This document shows, piece by piece, positions 1 to 8,567 of a DNA stretch of 64,000 nucleotides (position 1 is the first letter of the stretch; the number at the start of each line of letters is the position of its first letter). The notes under the pieces are model-generated. The model saw only the letters and a list, made by a program, of their open reading frames with translations. It had not been told where the DNA came from and did no database searches. A program made the position numbers and the translations under genes. This DNA is from Bacillus norwichensis (GTDB lineage: Bacteria > Bacillota > Bacilli > Bacillales > Bacillaceae_C), in the NCBI RefSeq assembly GCF_014836955.1, contig NZ_JACSPV010000011.1:62001-126000 (forward strand), in the 5' to 3' direction.

Positions 1-1
1 A

Positions 2-286
2 CAATTAAATCATTCATTTCATAAGTGTCTCATTAAGATGAGCAAGAGCAGTACAATCATGGAAATGTATTTGCGTCTGGGCTGGCCGCTTTTAAGAGTG
101 CAAAATCTTTCATTTGCCAAGACTGGGAACATTGAAAAGTCGATTGCTGAGCATGAGAAAATAATTGAACTGTTATCCAAACAATATATGGCTGAGTTAT
201 CAGATGTACTAATAAAGCATAACGAAGATGTCATCTCAAGCATTACAGCCATTATTGATTTGCAAAATTTGTCCAACGGAAACTGA
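2..286 (+). CDS. GntR-family regulator, C-terminal FCD domain end (5' truncated by window edge)
   Basis: The frame is open to the left edge, so only the last 94 residues are seen. They fit the end of an FCD ligand-binding domain of GntR-type repressors: an NHSFH element near the start and a helix EHEKIIELLSK followed by a short loop and a final amphipathic helix, as in the family. The gene stops 14 bases before mdcH. GntR/FCD proteins regulate malonate decarboxylase operons in other bacteria (MdcY type), so it is probably the local regulator. The N-terminal DNA-binding domain lies outside the window. Confidence 0.7.
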   Translation, partial: QLNHSFHKCLIKMSKSSTIMEMYLRLGWPLLRVQNLSFAKTGNIEKSIAEHEKIIELLSKQYMAELSDVLIKHNEDVISSITAIIDLQNLSNGN

Positions 287-300
287 AAGGAATGTGTGGA

Positions 301-1224
301 ATGAAGTCAGCCTTTTTATTTCCGGGCCAGGGTTCCCAAAAAACTGGTTTGCTAACAGAACTTCCATCTTCTAAGGTAGTGGAAAATATACTCGCAGAGG
401 CCAGCGATGCTTTAGATAAAGATATCTTTCAATTCCATACAGAGAGTGCACTTAAGTCGACAAAAGCTGTGCAAATTGTACTTTTGACTGCTGGGGTAGC
501 CACCTACAAACTATTTGAATCAGAAGGGCTCAAGCCTGATTTTGTAGCAGGACACTCTGTTGGAGCATTCGGTGCAGCGGTAGCAGCAGGTGTGATCGGT
601 TTTGCGGATGCTTTGAGAATTGTAAAGCTGAGGGGCGAATTGATGGAGAAGCTTTATCCAAGCGGCTTTGGAATGGGAGTTGTCCTAGGACTGGAAAAAG
701 AAAGAGTAGAAGATTTGGTCGCCAGGCATTTTGAGGAGCGTTATCCCGTATTTTTGGCCAATCACAATGCGCCGGATCAAGTGACGGTATCCGGCGCATT
801 GCGAGGGATTGAAGAAAGCTTGCAGCTTGCACTTCAGCATGGTGCTCGATGTGCATTTTTATTGGCGGTTAACACCCCTTCTCACTGCCCGCTTTTATCG
901 CCGGTTTCAATTGCACTTGATAAAGCATTTAATAACGTTATTTTTCACAAACCTGTTATTCCTTACGTAGGAAATCAAAGGGCTCGTATGCTGTTTAACG
1001 CGGAAGATATTCGGAGAGATCTCGTTGAAAGCGTCGCTGCACCTGTCCGATGGCATGATGTGACAACTGTTTTATATGAAAAAGGTGTGCGGCTTTTCAT
1101 AGAGATGATTCCTGGAAATATATTAACAAGATTAGCAGAAAAAGCCTTCCCTGAAGCAAGAGCCTTATCCGTATCAGAAAATGGGTGGGAAGATTGCTGC
1201 TATTTAGCTCGGAATGTTATTTAG
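301..1224 (+). CDS. mdcH: malonate decarboxylase epsilon subunit, malonyl-CoA:ACP transacylase
   Basis: A 307-residue acyltransferase. It begins with the FPGQGSQ signature and has the nucleophile motif GHSVGAFG (serine about residue 83). In malonate decarboxylase this subunit loads malonyl groups onto the acyl carrier subunit. The start at 301 is preferred over the ATG at 292 because AAGGA at 287-291 lies 9 bases upstream of 301 but overlaps the earlier start. It is first in an operon mdcH-A-B-C-DE-G, and its end overlaps the next frame by 11 bases. MdcH function rather than fatty-acid FabD is inferred from the neighbours. Confidence 0.88.
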   Translation: MKSAFLFPGQGSQKTGLLTELPSSKVVENILAEASDALDKDIFQFHTESALKSTKAVQIVLLTAGVATYKLFESEGLKPDFVAGHSVGAFGAAVAAGVIGFADALRIVKLRGELMEKLYPSGFGMGVVLGLEKERVEDLVARHFEERYPVFLANHNAPDQVTVSGALRGIEESLQLALQHGARCAFLLAVNTPSHCPLLSPVSIALDKAFNNVIFHKPVIPYVGNQRARMLFNAEDIRRDLVESVAAPVRWHDVTTVLYEKGVRLFIEMIPGNILTRLAEKAFPEARALSVSENGWEDCCYLARNVI

Positions 1225-2902
1225 AATGGGGGAAATAAGAAGATTGGTGACAAAACAAGAGTTAACAAACACGAGATCATGGACAACAAGATTGGATGCA
1301 AAAAAAAGCCGGATTGAAAGTGTGAAAAAGCTTGTGGATGGGATGATTATTCCAACCGATCGAATTGTGGAGATACTGGAAAGGTTGCTTCAAGCAAGCG
1401 ATCGTGTAGTTCTTGAAGGGAACAATCAGAAGCAAGCCTCTTTCTTATCAAAAGCGTTATCTCAAGCGGACCCTCAAATTTTACACGACTTACACATGAT
1501 TATTCCCAGTATATCCAGGCCGGAACATTTGGATCTGTTTGAATACGGGATAGCGAAAAAGGTTGATTTCTCCTATGCTGGCCCACAAAGCTTGCGAATG
1601 GCTCAAATGCTGGAAGATGGACAGCTTACAATGGGGGAAATCCATACATACATAGAGCTATATGGGCGCCTTTTTATTGATTTGATTCCTTCCGTTGCTC
1701 TAGTAGCTGCGGATAAAGCTGATCAAAACGGAAATCTGTATACGGGGCCTAATACAGAGGAGACACCCACACTTATTGAGGCAGCAGCTTTTCGAGATGG
1801 GATTGTGATTGTTCAAGTAAATGAACTAACAGATGAATTGCCGCGTGTAGATGTTCCCGGTTCCTGGGTGGACTTTATTGTTGTTGCTGATCAACCATAC
1901 GAGCTGGAACCTCTGTTTACACGTGACCCACGTCATATTACCGATATCCAAATCTTGCAGGCGATGATGGTAATCCGAGGTATCTATGAAAAGCACCAAG
2001 TACAATCATTAAATCATGGGATTGGATACAACACTGCAGCAATTGAATTACTACTGCCAACTTACGGAGAATCATGGGGCTTAAAGGGAAAGATCTGTAA
2101 ACATTGGGCGTTAAATCCTCATCCTACCTTAATTCCGGCGATTGAAAGCGGCTGGGTTGAAAGTGTCCATTGTTTTGGCGGGGAAGTAGGAATGGAAAAA
2201 TATGTGGAGGCTCGCAGGGATGTATTTTTCACCGGTCCTGATGGAAGCCTGCGATCTAACCGAACTTTGTGCCAACTGGCGGGGCAGTACGCAGTTGATC
2301 TGTTTATCGGCTCTTCTCTGCAAATGGATCACGAAGCAAACTCTTCTACTGTTACACGTGGCCGGCTTGCAGGATATGGAGGAGCACCCAATATGGGACA
2401 TAATCCCGGAGGACGCCGCCATTCTTCACCAGCTTGGTTGAATATGATGACTACGGAAGATCCTTTGGTCCGTGGAAAGAAACTTGTTGTGCAAGTAGTA
2501 GAGACCTTCCAAAACGGAAATAAGCCCGTTTTTGTTGATTCACTCGATGCCATTGATGTAAAAAAGGATTCTAATCTTGCTGTTGCGCCGGTGATGATTT
2601 ACGGGGAAGATGTAACACACGTAGTAACAGAAGAGGGAATCGCCTACTTATATAAGACGGACAGTATTGAAAGAAGAAGAGAGGCTCTTTCGGCAATAGC
2701 TGGTGTCACGCCTGTTGGTCTCAAGCAGAGTTCCGCTCGAATTGAGCAATTGCGCAGGGAAGGGTTGATTGCCTATCCGGAAGATTTACAGATCCGGCGG
2801 ACAGATGCAAAAAGATCGCTGCTCGCAGCCAAGAACATAGAGGAAATCGTTGAGTGGTCGGACGGGTTATACGAGCCACCCGCCAAGTTTAGGAGCTGGT
2901 GA
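1214..2902 (+). CDS. mdcA: malonate decarboxylase alpha subunit (acetyl-S-ACP:malonate ACP transferase)
   Basis: A protein of up to 562 residues with the CoA-transferase-type fold of MdcA. It exchanges acetyl for malonyl on the carrier protein thioester. Recognisable stretches include the N-terminal TRLDAKKSRI region, GPNTEETPTLIE, and the C-terminal GGAPNMGHNPGGRRHSSPAW block typical of MdcA. The start is uncertain: ATG at 1214 or 1226, TTG at 1244 or GTG at 1247 are in frame, and GGGGG at 1228-1232 favours one of the two later ones. It overlaps mdcH upstream and the start of mdcB downstream. Confidence 0.9.
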   Translation: MLFRMGEIRRLVTKQELTNTRSWTTRLDAKKSRIESVKKLVDGMIIPTDRIVEILERLLQASDRVVLEGNNQKQASFLSKALSQADPQILHDLHMIIPSISRPEHLDLFEYGIAKKVDFSYAGPQSLRMAQMLEDGQLTMGEIHTYIELYGRLFIDLIPSVALVAADKADQNGNLYTGPNTEETPTLIEAAAFRDGIVIVQVNELTDELPRVDVPGSWVDFIVVADQPYELEPLFTRDPRHITDIQILQAMMVIRGIYEKHQVQSLNHGIGYNTAAIELLLPTYGESWGLKGKICKHWALNPHPTLIPAIESGWVESVHCFGGEVGMEKYVEARRDVFFTGPDGSLRSNRTLCQLAGQYAVDLFIGSSLQMDHEANSSTVTRGRLAGYGGAPNMGHNPGGRRHSSPAWLNMMTTEDPLVRGKKLVVQVVETFQNGNKPVFVDSLDAIDVKKDSNLAVAPVMIYGEDVTHVVTEEGIAYLYKTDSIERRREALSAIAGVTPVGLKQSSARIEQLRREGLIAYPEDLQIRRTDAKRSLLAAKNIEEIVEWSDGLYEPPAKFRSW

Positions 2903-2904
2903 AC

Positions 2905-3762
2905 ATGGAAGGAAGCCACTTGGAAAAGTTCAGCAGTGCTGTTGCATCAATAGCTGTTTCTTCGTTAATTGAGGAACTGGAGCTCACTCCCAAACCTGGC
3001 CTTGTTGATCAAAGGAACACAGGGGCCCATAAGGACTTAACGTTTCAGTTGATGATGGCATCGGCGGAGTCTCTTAAAGACACTTTCAAAGAAATGGCAT
3101 TGGTCAGTTATGGCCGGTCCCCCACACAATCATTAAGAGAAGAGATTGCCGCTATTGGCAGGGATGGGGAAAAAAGAATGTTTGAAGTTACGGGCGGCAT
3201 CAATACGCACAAGGGTGCTATTTGGTCAATTGGCCTGCTTGTTTCAGCCTTTTCAATAGGAAAAGGCCTGTTCACCACAGAAAGAATCCTGTCAACAGCA
3301 GGCATGCTAGCCGGCTTTCCTGACCGGAACTGTCCGAAAGAAGATACAAATGGAAAAAAAGTGATGAAAAAATTTGGCGTAGAGGGAGCAAAGGGGGAAG
3401 CGCAACAAGGATTTCCACATATTGCTTATTTTTCTCTTCCGATGCTGAACAGTTCCCGAGCCAAAGGCCTGTCAGAAGAGAAAGCGCAATTAAATGCACT
3501 ATTTTCATTAATGGCTCATTTGGATGATACGTGCATTTTGTATAGGGGCGGCACTGCGGGCTTATCGTTTACAAAAGAGCAGGCTGTTTACTATCTGACC
3601 AGCGGTGATTTTAATTTGCTGGTTAAATTAGATGAGGAATTTATAAAACATAATCTTTCCCCTGGCGGCAGTGCGGACCTTCTTGCAGCAACACTGTTCT
3701 TGGATAAAGTCGATAATATAGGGACGCTTGACGAGATTTCGAAACAACATCAGTTCATATGA
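2905..3762 (+). CDS. mdcB: triphosphoribosyl-dephospho-CoA synthase
   Basis: A 285-residue CitG/MdcB-family protein. It makes 2'-(5''-triphosphoribosyl)-3'-dephospho-CoA, the prosthetic-group precursor for the carrier subunit. Family marks are LTPKPGLVDQRNTGAHKDL near the N terminus, GGINTHKGAIWSIGLL in the middle, and the C-terminal LSPGGSADLLAATLFL. ATG 2905 is chosen over GTG 2899 because AGGAG at 2891-2895 is 9 bases from it. It ends 17 bases before the proposed mdcC start. Confidence 0.9.
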   Translation: MEGSHLEKFSSAVASIAVSSLIEELELTPKPGLVDQRNTGAHKDLTFQLMMASAESLKDTFKEMALVSYGRSPTQSLREEIAAIGRDGEKRMFEVTGGINTHKGAIWSIGLLVSAFSIGKGLFTTERILSTAGMLAGFPDRNCPKEDTNGKKVMKKFGVEGAKGEAQQGFPHIAYFSLPMLNSSRAKGLSEEKAQLNALFSLMAHLDDTCILYRGGTAGLSFTKEQAVYYLTSGDFNLLVKLDEEFIKHNLSPGGSADLLAATLFLDKVDNIGTLDEISKQHQFI

Positions 3763-3779
3763 TCATGGGGGTGCTTCGC

Positions 3780-4076
3780 TTGGAAAAAATAGTATACACA
3801 TTCCCTGCCACGCAAAAAATCGATTACTTTTCTCATGTTGGAGTGGTGGGATCCGGGGATCTTGAAGTCATGATGAAACCCTCGGATGATCTTAAAGTGG
3901 AGGTTACAATCCGCACTGGAATCTCAGGTTATAAAGACACCTGGGACGTAGTGATACACCGTTTTTTTACCCAGCATGATATTTCAGCAACAGTAAAAAT
4001 AAATGACTTTGGAGCGACTCCTGGGGTCGTAAAACTTCGTCTTGAACAAGCGTTGGAGGCGAGTTGCGATGATTAA
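3780..4076 (+). CDS. mdcC: malonate decarboxylase delta subunit (acyl carrier protein)
   Basis: A 98-residue carrier protein. The segment HVGVVGSGDLEVMM contains the serine expected to bear the phosphoribosyl-dephospho-CoA group, and the C-terminal NDFGATPGVVKLRLEQA is typical of MdcC. The TTG at 3780 gives the usual family length of about 99 residues and has GGGGGTG at 3766-3772 as ribosome binding site. An ATG at 3759 in the same frame would add seven atypical residues and overlap mdcB. The last codons overlap the start of the next gene. Confidence 0.88.
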   Translation: MEKIVYTFPATQKIDYFSHVGVVGSGDLEVMMKPSDDLKVEVTIRTGISGYKDTWDVVIHRFFTQHDISATVKINDFGATPGVVKLRLEQALEASCDD

Positions 4077-5754
4077 AGCTATACAGCACAGTTTTGTGGA
4101 ATGCGATGCCCGCGAAAGAGTCCTTGGGTTGTTGGACGAAGGAACCTTCAGAGAATTACTGGGGCCTGCGGAAGAACTTGAATCCCCGCACCTAGAGCCG
4201 CAAGGAATTGTGCCGCAGAGTGATGACGGGGCAGTAGTAGCAAAAGGTCAAATAGGTAACCAACCAGCACTTGTCATATCCATTGAAAGCAGATTTCAAG
4301 GTGGCGGAATTGGAGAAGTTTCCGGAGCCAAAATTGCTGGAGCATTGGAACTGGTGTTAGAAGAATGCGAAAACGGGTCTAAAATAGTACCAGTCTTAGT
4401 GCTCGATACAGGAGGAGTCAGACTGCAAGAGGCGAACTATGGGTTGCTTTCTATCGCAGAAATCGGTGCAGCGATTGTTGCACTTAAACGTTATGTTCCT
4501 GTCATCGGGATTATACCAGGAAAGGTAGGGGCATTTGGCGGCATGTCCATTACCGCCGGACTTTGCAGTGCGATTATTATGACCCGTGAAGGGCGGCTCG
4601 GATTGAATGGGCCCGAAGTAATCGAACAGGAAGCGGGAATTCGCGAATTTGATTCGAAAAACCGGCCATTTATCTGGAGAACAATCGGTGGAGAGCAGCG
4701 GACGGCCTCTGGATTTGCTGATCTTTTGATTGACGACGACACACAAAAAATGAAGGAAGCGGTCATGTCGGTCATGGACGGGCAAACTGCCAGCATACAT
4801 AGAACTGATCAAATAACCCAATATGAAACGTTATTGAATTCAATTAATCCGGATCAGCCATTATCCTCTGAAAAGGTAAAGGAACTTTGGCAGCAGAAAG
4901 AAGAATTGTTTGCAAGTAAAAATGTCCCCTCCAAAGATAAGGAAAAAGTTTTAGGTAGAGGAAAAAAGTGGTTTGACCTGTTGCGTGATGATGCTCCTGA
5001 AATTGGAGATATCCCCTCTGTTCAAGTGGCAGATGGGATGATTGGGGAAAAGAAAGCGCGGTTCATTGCTGTAATACCCGATCACCAAAACCGCTTTCCG
5101 CGTGCGAGAAAAGGAGAATTAGGCCTTTTGGAAGGATGGTTGGTCGCCAAACATGTACAGGAAGCAATTAAAGCGGATGAAAATAGTGAAAAACGGGCCA
5201 TTATCGCCATTGTAGATGTTCCGAGCCAAGCGTATGGATATCGGGAGGAGTTGCTGGGAATTCATCAGGCTTGTGCCGCAGCTGTAGCCGCCTATGCATC
5301 TGCAAGACTCAATGGACACCCTGTGGTCGCATTTATACCGGGAAAGGCTATATCAGGAGCTTTTTTATCCCATGGCATGCAGGCAAACCGATTAATCGCC
5401 TTGCGCGATGACGGAGTAAATGTACATGTAATGTCCAAACAATCAGCATCCCGGATTACCCTACGGACTTTGGAGGAATTGGACGCTGCGACAAGAGAAG
5501 TGCCTGCTATGGCGTACGATATTGATTCATTTGAAAAGTTAGGAGCCTTATTCTCATTGGTGGACCAGGTAGAAGCGGACCATCCGAAAGAAGCGGATCG
5601 GAATATTATTTATAAAGAAATAGAAAAAGCGATTGAAGATATAGAAACAGATCAGTCGAAGGATTTAAGTGTCAGATTAAACACTCCTCCCGCAGCCTCA
5701 GGGAGAGCTGCCTCTATCTTGGTAAGAGAGCAGCTGAGGGAACAATGGAGTTAA
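4069..5754 (+). CDS. mdcDE: fused malonate decarboxylase beta-gamma subunits (carboxy-lyase)
   Basis: A 561-residue protein. Residues about 1-270 match the beta subunit (FQGGGIGEVSGAKIAGALEL, then LDTGGVRLQEANYGLLSIAE and the crotonase-like GAFGGMSITAGL). Residues about 290-560 match the gamma subunit (RKGELGLLEGWLVAKHV, VDVPSQAYGYREE, GKAISGAFLSHGMQANR). Together they decarboxylate malonyl-ACP to acetyl-ACP. In the characterised Klebsiella and Pseudomonas systems these are two separate genes; here one uninterrupted frame carries both. ATG 4069 follows GGAGGCG at about 4055. It overlaps mdcC and, by 10 bases, mdcG. Confidence 0.92.
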   Translation: MIKAIQHSFVECDARERVLGLLDEGTFRELLGPAEELESPHLEPQGIVPQSDDGAVVAKGQIGNQPALVISIESRFQGGGIGEVSGAKIAGALELVLEECENGSKIVPVLVLDTGGVRLQEANYGLLSIAEIGAAIVALKRYVPVIGIIPGKVGAFGGMSITAGLCSAIIMTREGRLGLNGPEVIEQEAGIREFDSKNRPFIWRTIGGEQRTASGFADLLIDDDTQKMKEAVMSVMDGQTASIHRTDQITQYETLLNSINPDQPLSSEKVKELWQQKEELFASKNVPSKDKEKVLGRGKKWFDLLRDDAPEIGDIPSVQVADGMIGEKKARFIAVIPDHQNRFPRARKGELGLLEGWLVAKHVQEAIKADENSEKRAIIAIVDVPSQAYGYREELLGIHQACAAAVAAYASARLNGHPVVAFIPGKAISGAFLSHGMQANRLIALRDDGVNVHVMSKQSASRITLRTLEELDAATREVPAMAYDIDSFEKLGALFSLVDQVEADHPKEADRNIIYKEIEKAIEDIETDQSKDLSVRLNTPPAASGRAASILVREQLREQWS

Positions 5755-6347
5755 ATCCTCATGATTTATTGGAAATTCATTCCATAAATAACTTAATAGA
5801 CTATAACATTTTGCCGGAATGGGCAGAGGCATCAATTGCCCTGACTCCCTTTGTGGTAGTGCGACGAGCTCGGCCAGGTCCGGGCTTCGCAGCAGTGGGG
5901 ATTCGCGGATTCCAAAGGAGTCAGCGATTTGCGGCCATTTTGCCAATCGACTGTATTAAAAGAAAGGTCACCCCAGAGGATCTAGTTAAAGAACAAAAAT
6001 GGAAAAAACAGGACAAAGATATTTTTCGTAATTTAGAAGCAATCGCTCAAATCATGAACCACTACTCTCTTGAATGGGGGATTGCGGGAAGTGTGGGATT
6101 TGAACTGGCCACCGGTAAAGAAACAACGACACCTTCAAGCGATATCGATCTTGTTATTCGCTATAATGACCAGTTCACATCCAAACTTGCAAAGAAAATA
6201 AAAAAAGAGCTCGAAAAAATAAAAGTTCGAGTAGATATCCAAGTGGAAACAAGATATGGGGCTTTCTCTTTCTTCGAATATGCTAGTTGTGAAGACAGAC
6301 CCATATTACTTCGGACAATAGATGGGCCTATGTTGAAGAAAATATAA
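5745..6347 (+). CDS. mdcG: phosphoribosyl-dephospho-CoA transferase (malonate decarboxylase holo-ACP synthase)
   Basis: A 200-residue nucleotidyltransferase-fold protein that attaches the prosthetic group to MdcC. The N-terminal half carries the VVRRARPGPGFAAVGIRG segment of MdcG. The catalytic region has GSVGFELATG followed by SSDIDLVI, where the aspartates bind metal. It overlaps mdcDE by 10 bases and closes the operon. No malonate transporter gene follows; TRAP systems further right could serve but there is no direct evidence. Confidence 0.87.
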   Translation: MELNPHDLLEIHSINNLIDYNILPEWAEASIALTPFVVVRRARPGPGFAAVGIRGFQRSQRFAAILPIDCIKRKVTPEDLVKEQKWKKQDKDIFRNLEAIAQIMNHYSLEWGIAGSVGFELATGKETTTPSSDIDLVIRYNDQFTSKLAKKIKKELEKIKVRVDIQVETRYGAFSFFEYASCEDRPILLRTIDGPMLKKI

Positions 6348-6349
6348 TC

Positions 6350-6640
6350 GATTATCCCTGTATAAGGGTGCGCGTGAACAGCTTTCAGATGAGGAAATGG
6401 GCAAAATATACGGAAAACGTAAAATCAAATGTGGAGCCTGTCTTCGGATTCTTGAAGGCCAATTTGCGTCTCTGTCAGAGGCAAATCAAAAGTGGAAAAT
6501 GAATTAGGATTTGCCACCACCATTTCTACTAACAAATCTATAAATCCATCCAAGAAAAAAGGATCACCGTATCGCAACATGATACGGTGATCCTTTTTTC
6601 TTTATTTTGGCCAGTTATGTCTCAGCCTCTTCAGACAGTT
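6350..6640 (+). pseudogene. C-terminal remnant of an IS1182-type transposase
   Basis: Just after mdcG the + strand reads KGAREQLSDEEMGKIYGKR in one frame, then VEPVFGFLKANLRL in a second, then KVENELGFATT in a third. That order is the C-terminal pattern of IS1182-like DDE transposases. At least two frameshifts are present, and the N-terminal two thirds are missing. No inverted repeats could be assigned. It marks a former insertion at the operon end. Confidence 0.55.
6555..6599. terminator. strong bidirectional hairpin terminator
   Basis: A perfect 13-bp stem, GGATCACCGTATC at 6561-6573 against GATACGGTGATCC at 6581-6593, has a 7-base loop. It is preceded by six A and followed by six T, so it can terminate in both directions. 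It is placed to end the mdc operon and may have come with the transposase remnant. Confidence 0.85.
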
Positions 6641-6768
6641 GAATCAGGATCATTGAAGCATTGGGACAATTACCGAGGGGGTTGGCTATACTCACTAAAT
6701 ATGAAAATGTTCGTGTTGGGACTGTGGAGAAGTTGTTTGAGCAGTTGAAGGGGAGACAGGGGACTTAG
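6620..6768 (+). pseudogene. decayed copy of the 3' end of the DUF4145 gene found at 36373-37512
   Basis: The sequence aligns base by base with the last ~130 bases of the gene ending at 37512. Shared blocks include TTGAATCAGGATCA and ACTGTGGAGAAGTTGTTTGA, and both copies end in TAG. Small deletions just after the first block shift the frame. Only the tail is present, so this is a relict of a duplication or of a lost second gene. Confidence 0.75.
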
Positions 6769-7088
6769 ATTTATATCTAGTTTGCTGATATTGCATTAAT
6801 ACCTTAATATGAAGGTTATATATTTGGATGATTTATATTATTGTACGCTCGAGTGCGTTGGAGATCTAAATCTATTCAGGGAATGTTTGTAGGGTATTTA
6901 TGGAGGTTATTATATAGAGCGAATTAGTATACAAAAACTATTAAAATAAGCATAAAACAAGCCAAAAATAATTACATTTCCATCTTAATGTTATACTGAG
7001 AGAAGGCAAAAAATGATTATTGTCGGCAGAACGTTATGAGCATTTGTCGATCGATAGCCGTCCACTTCATTGAAGGAATTATTTTTAT
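6769..7088. other. AT-rich gap without gene
   Basis: About 320 bases between the relict gene tail and the dispersed repeat. Only short frames with stops on all sides were seen, with no clear hairpin. Confidence 0.5.
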
Positions 7089-7257
7089 CTTCATTTAGCA
7101 GAAGTCTATAAGTGGTGAGATGAAATTCCATTCAGTAGGGGGTCAAACCCTGGCTGAATAAAGTTAAAGCCTTCGGCAAATGCCACAGATTTTCACAGGA
7201 AATTTATCGAGTGAAGCTCGATAAAATTTGGGCGCAAATACGCCAAGACGCATTTGG
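7089..7257 (+). repeat. dispersed structured repeat, copy 1
   Basis: It starts CTTCATTTAGCAGAAGTC, runs through AAGTGGTGAGATGAA and the palindromic CAGTAGGGGGTC/ACCCTGGCTGAAT region, and ends GCTCGATAAAATTTGGGCG then CAAATACGCCAAGACGCATTTG. Similar sequence lies at 10139-10182, 37600-37767, 40761-40870 and 46184-46335, all in the same orientation. This copy has lost part of the first hairpin. It sits directly upstream of the queC leader. Confidence 0.8.
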
Positions 7258-7314
7258 TTTGAATTCTTTTTTCCACATCTCGATGAATACATATCAATTC
7301 CGTATAAAAACAGT

Positions 7315-7348
7315 AGAGGTTCTAGCCCCCCTCTTTAAAAAAACTAAG
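7315..7348 (+). promoter_or_regulatory. preQ1-I riboswitch aptamer
   Basis: The sequence AGAGGTTCTAGC, then CCCCCTCT, then an A-rich stretch ending AAAAAAACTAAG, matches the small preQ1 class I aptamer: stem AGAGG/CCTCT, a TTCTAGC loop, and an A-rich tail forming the pseudoknot. It precedes queC by about 60 bases, as in Bacillus queCDEF leaders. Binding of the queuosine precursor preQ1 is expected to turn the operon off. Confidence 0.92.
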
Positions 7349-7352
7349 AAGA

Positions 7353-7388
7353 AGCAATACTTCTGTCTTGGGGGTATTGTTTTTTCTT
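7353..7388 (+). terminator. attenuator of the que operon
   Basis: CAATAC at 7355-7360 pairs with GTATTG at 7374-7379 across a T/G-rich loop, followed by TTTTTTCTTT. It lies directly behind the preQ1 aptamer and before the ribosome binding site, the arrangement for riboswitch-controlled premature termination. Confidence 0.75.
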
Positions 7389-7408
7389 TATGTAAAGGAG
7401 TTTTTTCT

Positions 7409-8076
7409 ATGCTTAAAGATGAAAAAGCTATTGTTGTTTTTAGTGGTGGACAGGATAGCACGACATGTTTATTTTGGGCATTAAAAACGTTCAAAGAAGT
7501 CGAGGTTGCCACTTTTAATTATAATCAAAGACATAAAAAAGAGATTGAGTGTGCACAAACGATAGCAAAAGAGTTAAATGTTAGGCATCATTTGTTGGAT
7601 ATGCAGCTGATAAATCAATTAGCTCCGAATGCATTAACAAGGAATGACATTGATATAAAGGACGGAGGAGAGGGTGAGCTGCCATCAACTTTCGTTCCGG
7701 GACGCAACTTAATTTTCCTGTCTTTTGCGGCTGTTTTGGCGAGCAAGTGAATGCAAAGCATATAATCACTGGTGTGAGTGAAACAGACTTTAGTGGTTAT
7801 CCTGATTGCAGAGATGCTTTTATCAAGTCTTTGAATGTGTCTATTAATTTATCGATGGACCAACAGTTTGTTATTCATACTCCGCTCATGTGGCTGGACA
7901 AAGAAGAGACTTGGAAACTAGCTGATGAATTAAATGTGTTAGATTACATTCGAAATAAAACATTGACATGCTATGAAGGCGTAATAGGTGACGGCTGTGG
8001 AGTGTGCCCAGCATGTAAGCTCAGAAAAAATGGGCTAGAAAAATATCTCATGACACTAAAAGGAGGGGAGGCATAA
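7409..8076 (+). pseudogene. queC: 7-cyano-7-deazaguanine synthase, split by a frameshift
   Basis: QueC converts 7-carboxy-7-deazaguanine to preQ0. ATG 7409 follows AAGGAG at 7395-7400. The first 113 codons (7409-7750) carry the pyrophosphatase loop FSGGQDST and [14 protein letters not shown], then hit TGA. A second frame from GTG 7747 to 8076 continues exactly where the family does, with [16 protein letters not shown] and the zinc cysteines CGVCPAC. The join AGCAAGTGAAT lacks four bases compared with the expected AGCAAGCAAGTG, as if one copy of a GCAA repeat was lost. The stop and new start overlap as GTGA, so a translationally coupled two-piece protein is possible. A sequencing error is also possible. 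Confidence 0.85.
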
Positions 8077-8567
8077 TGGGGAAGGACTTTTATGGATTTC
8101 GAATTGTAGAGGATCTACAAAAGGTGCATCAGGATATTAAAAAAAATGAACTGAAATATCATAAAAAACGTGTGCTTGTCAGCAAGGAATTTACATTTGA
8201 TGCGGCCCATCATCATCTTCACTGTTATGAAGGGAAATGTAAGAATCTGCACGGGCATACGTATAAAGTCATATTTGGTATTAGCGGGTTTGTAGATGAA
8301 ATAGGTCTTGTCATTGATTTTGGGGATATCAAGGAGATCTGGAAACGGGAAATTGAAATCTACCTTGATCACCGCTATTTAAATGAAACCTTGCCAAAAA
8401 TGAATACAACTGCTGAAAACATGGTTGTTTGGATTTATGAAAAAATGAGGAAGTCTATGAATAACAGGTCGGAGCAATATAATGATGTGAGAGTTGAATT
8501 TGTCCGTTTGTATGAAACCCCTACTAGTTACGCAGAGGCAAGGCGGGAGTGGATGGAAATTGAGTAA
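8076..8567 (+). CDS. queD: 6-carboxy-5,6,7,8-tetrahydropterin synthase
   Basis: A 163-residue QueD/6-pyruvoyl-tetrahydropterin-synthase-like enzyme. It converts dihydroneopterin triphosphate to carboxytetrahydropterin in queuosine biosynthesis. Zinc-binding histidines are visible in FDAAHHHLH and LHGHTYKV, and the catalytic cysteine lies in YEGKCKNLHG. The C-terminal VRLYETPTSYAE is typical. The start overlaps the queC stop by one base. Confidence 0.92.
   Translation: MGKDFYGFRIVEDLQKVHQDIKKNELKYHKKRVLVSKEFTFDAAHHHLHCYEGKCKNLHGHTYKVIFGISGFVDEIGLVIDFGDIKEIWKREIEIYLDHRYLNETLPKMNTTAENMVVWIYEKMRKSMNNRSEQYNDVRVEFVRLYETPTSYAEARREWMEIE

Noticed and set aside
38-286. ATG 38 as start of the first gene
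   Set aside because: The coding frame and FCD-type sequence continue upstream to the window edge.
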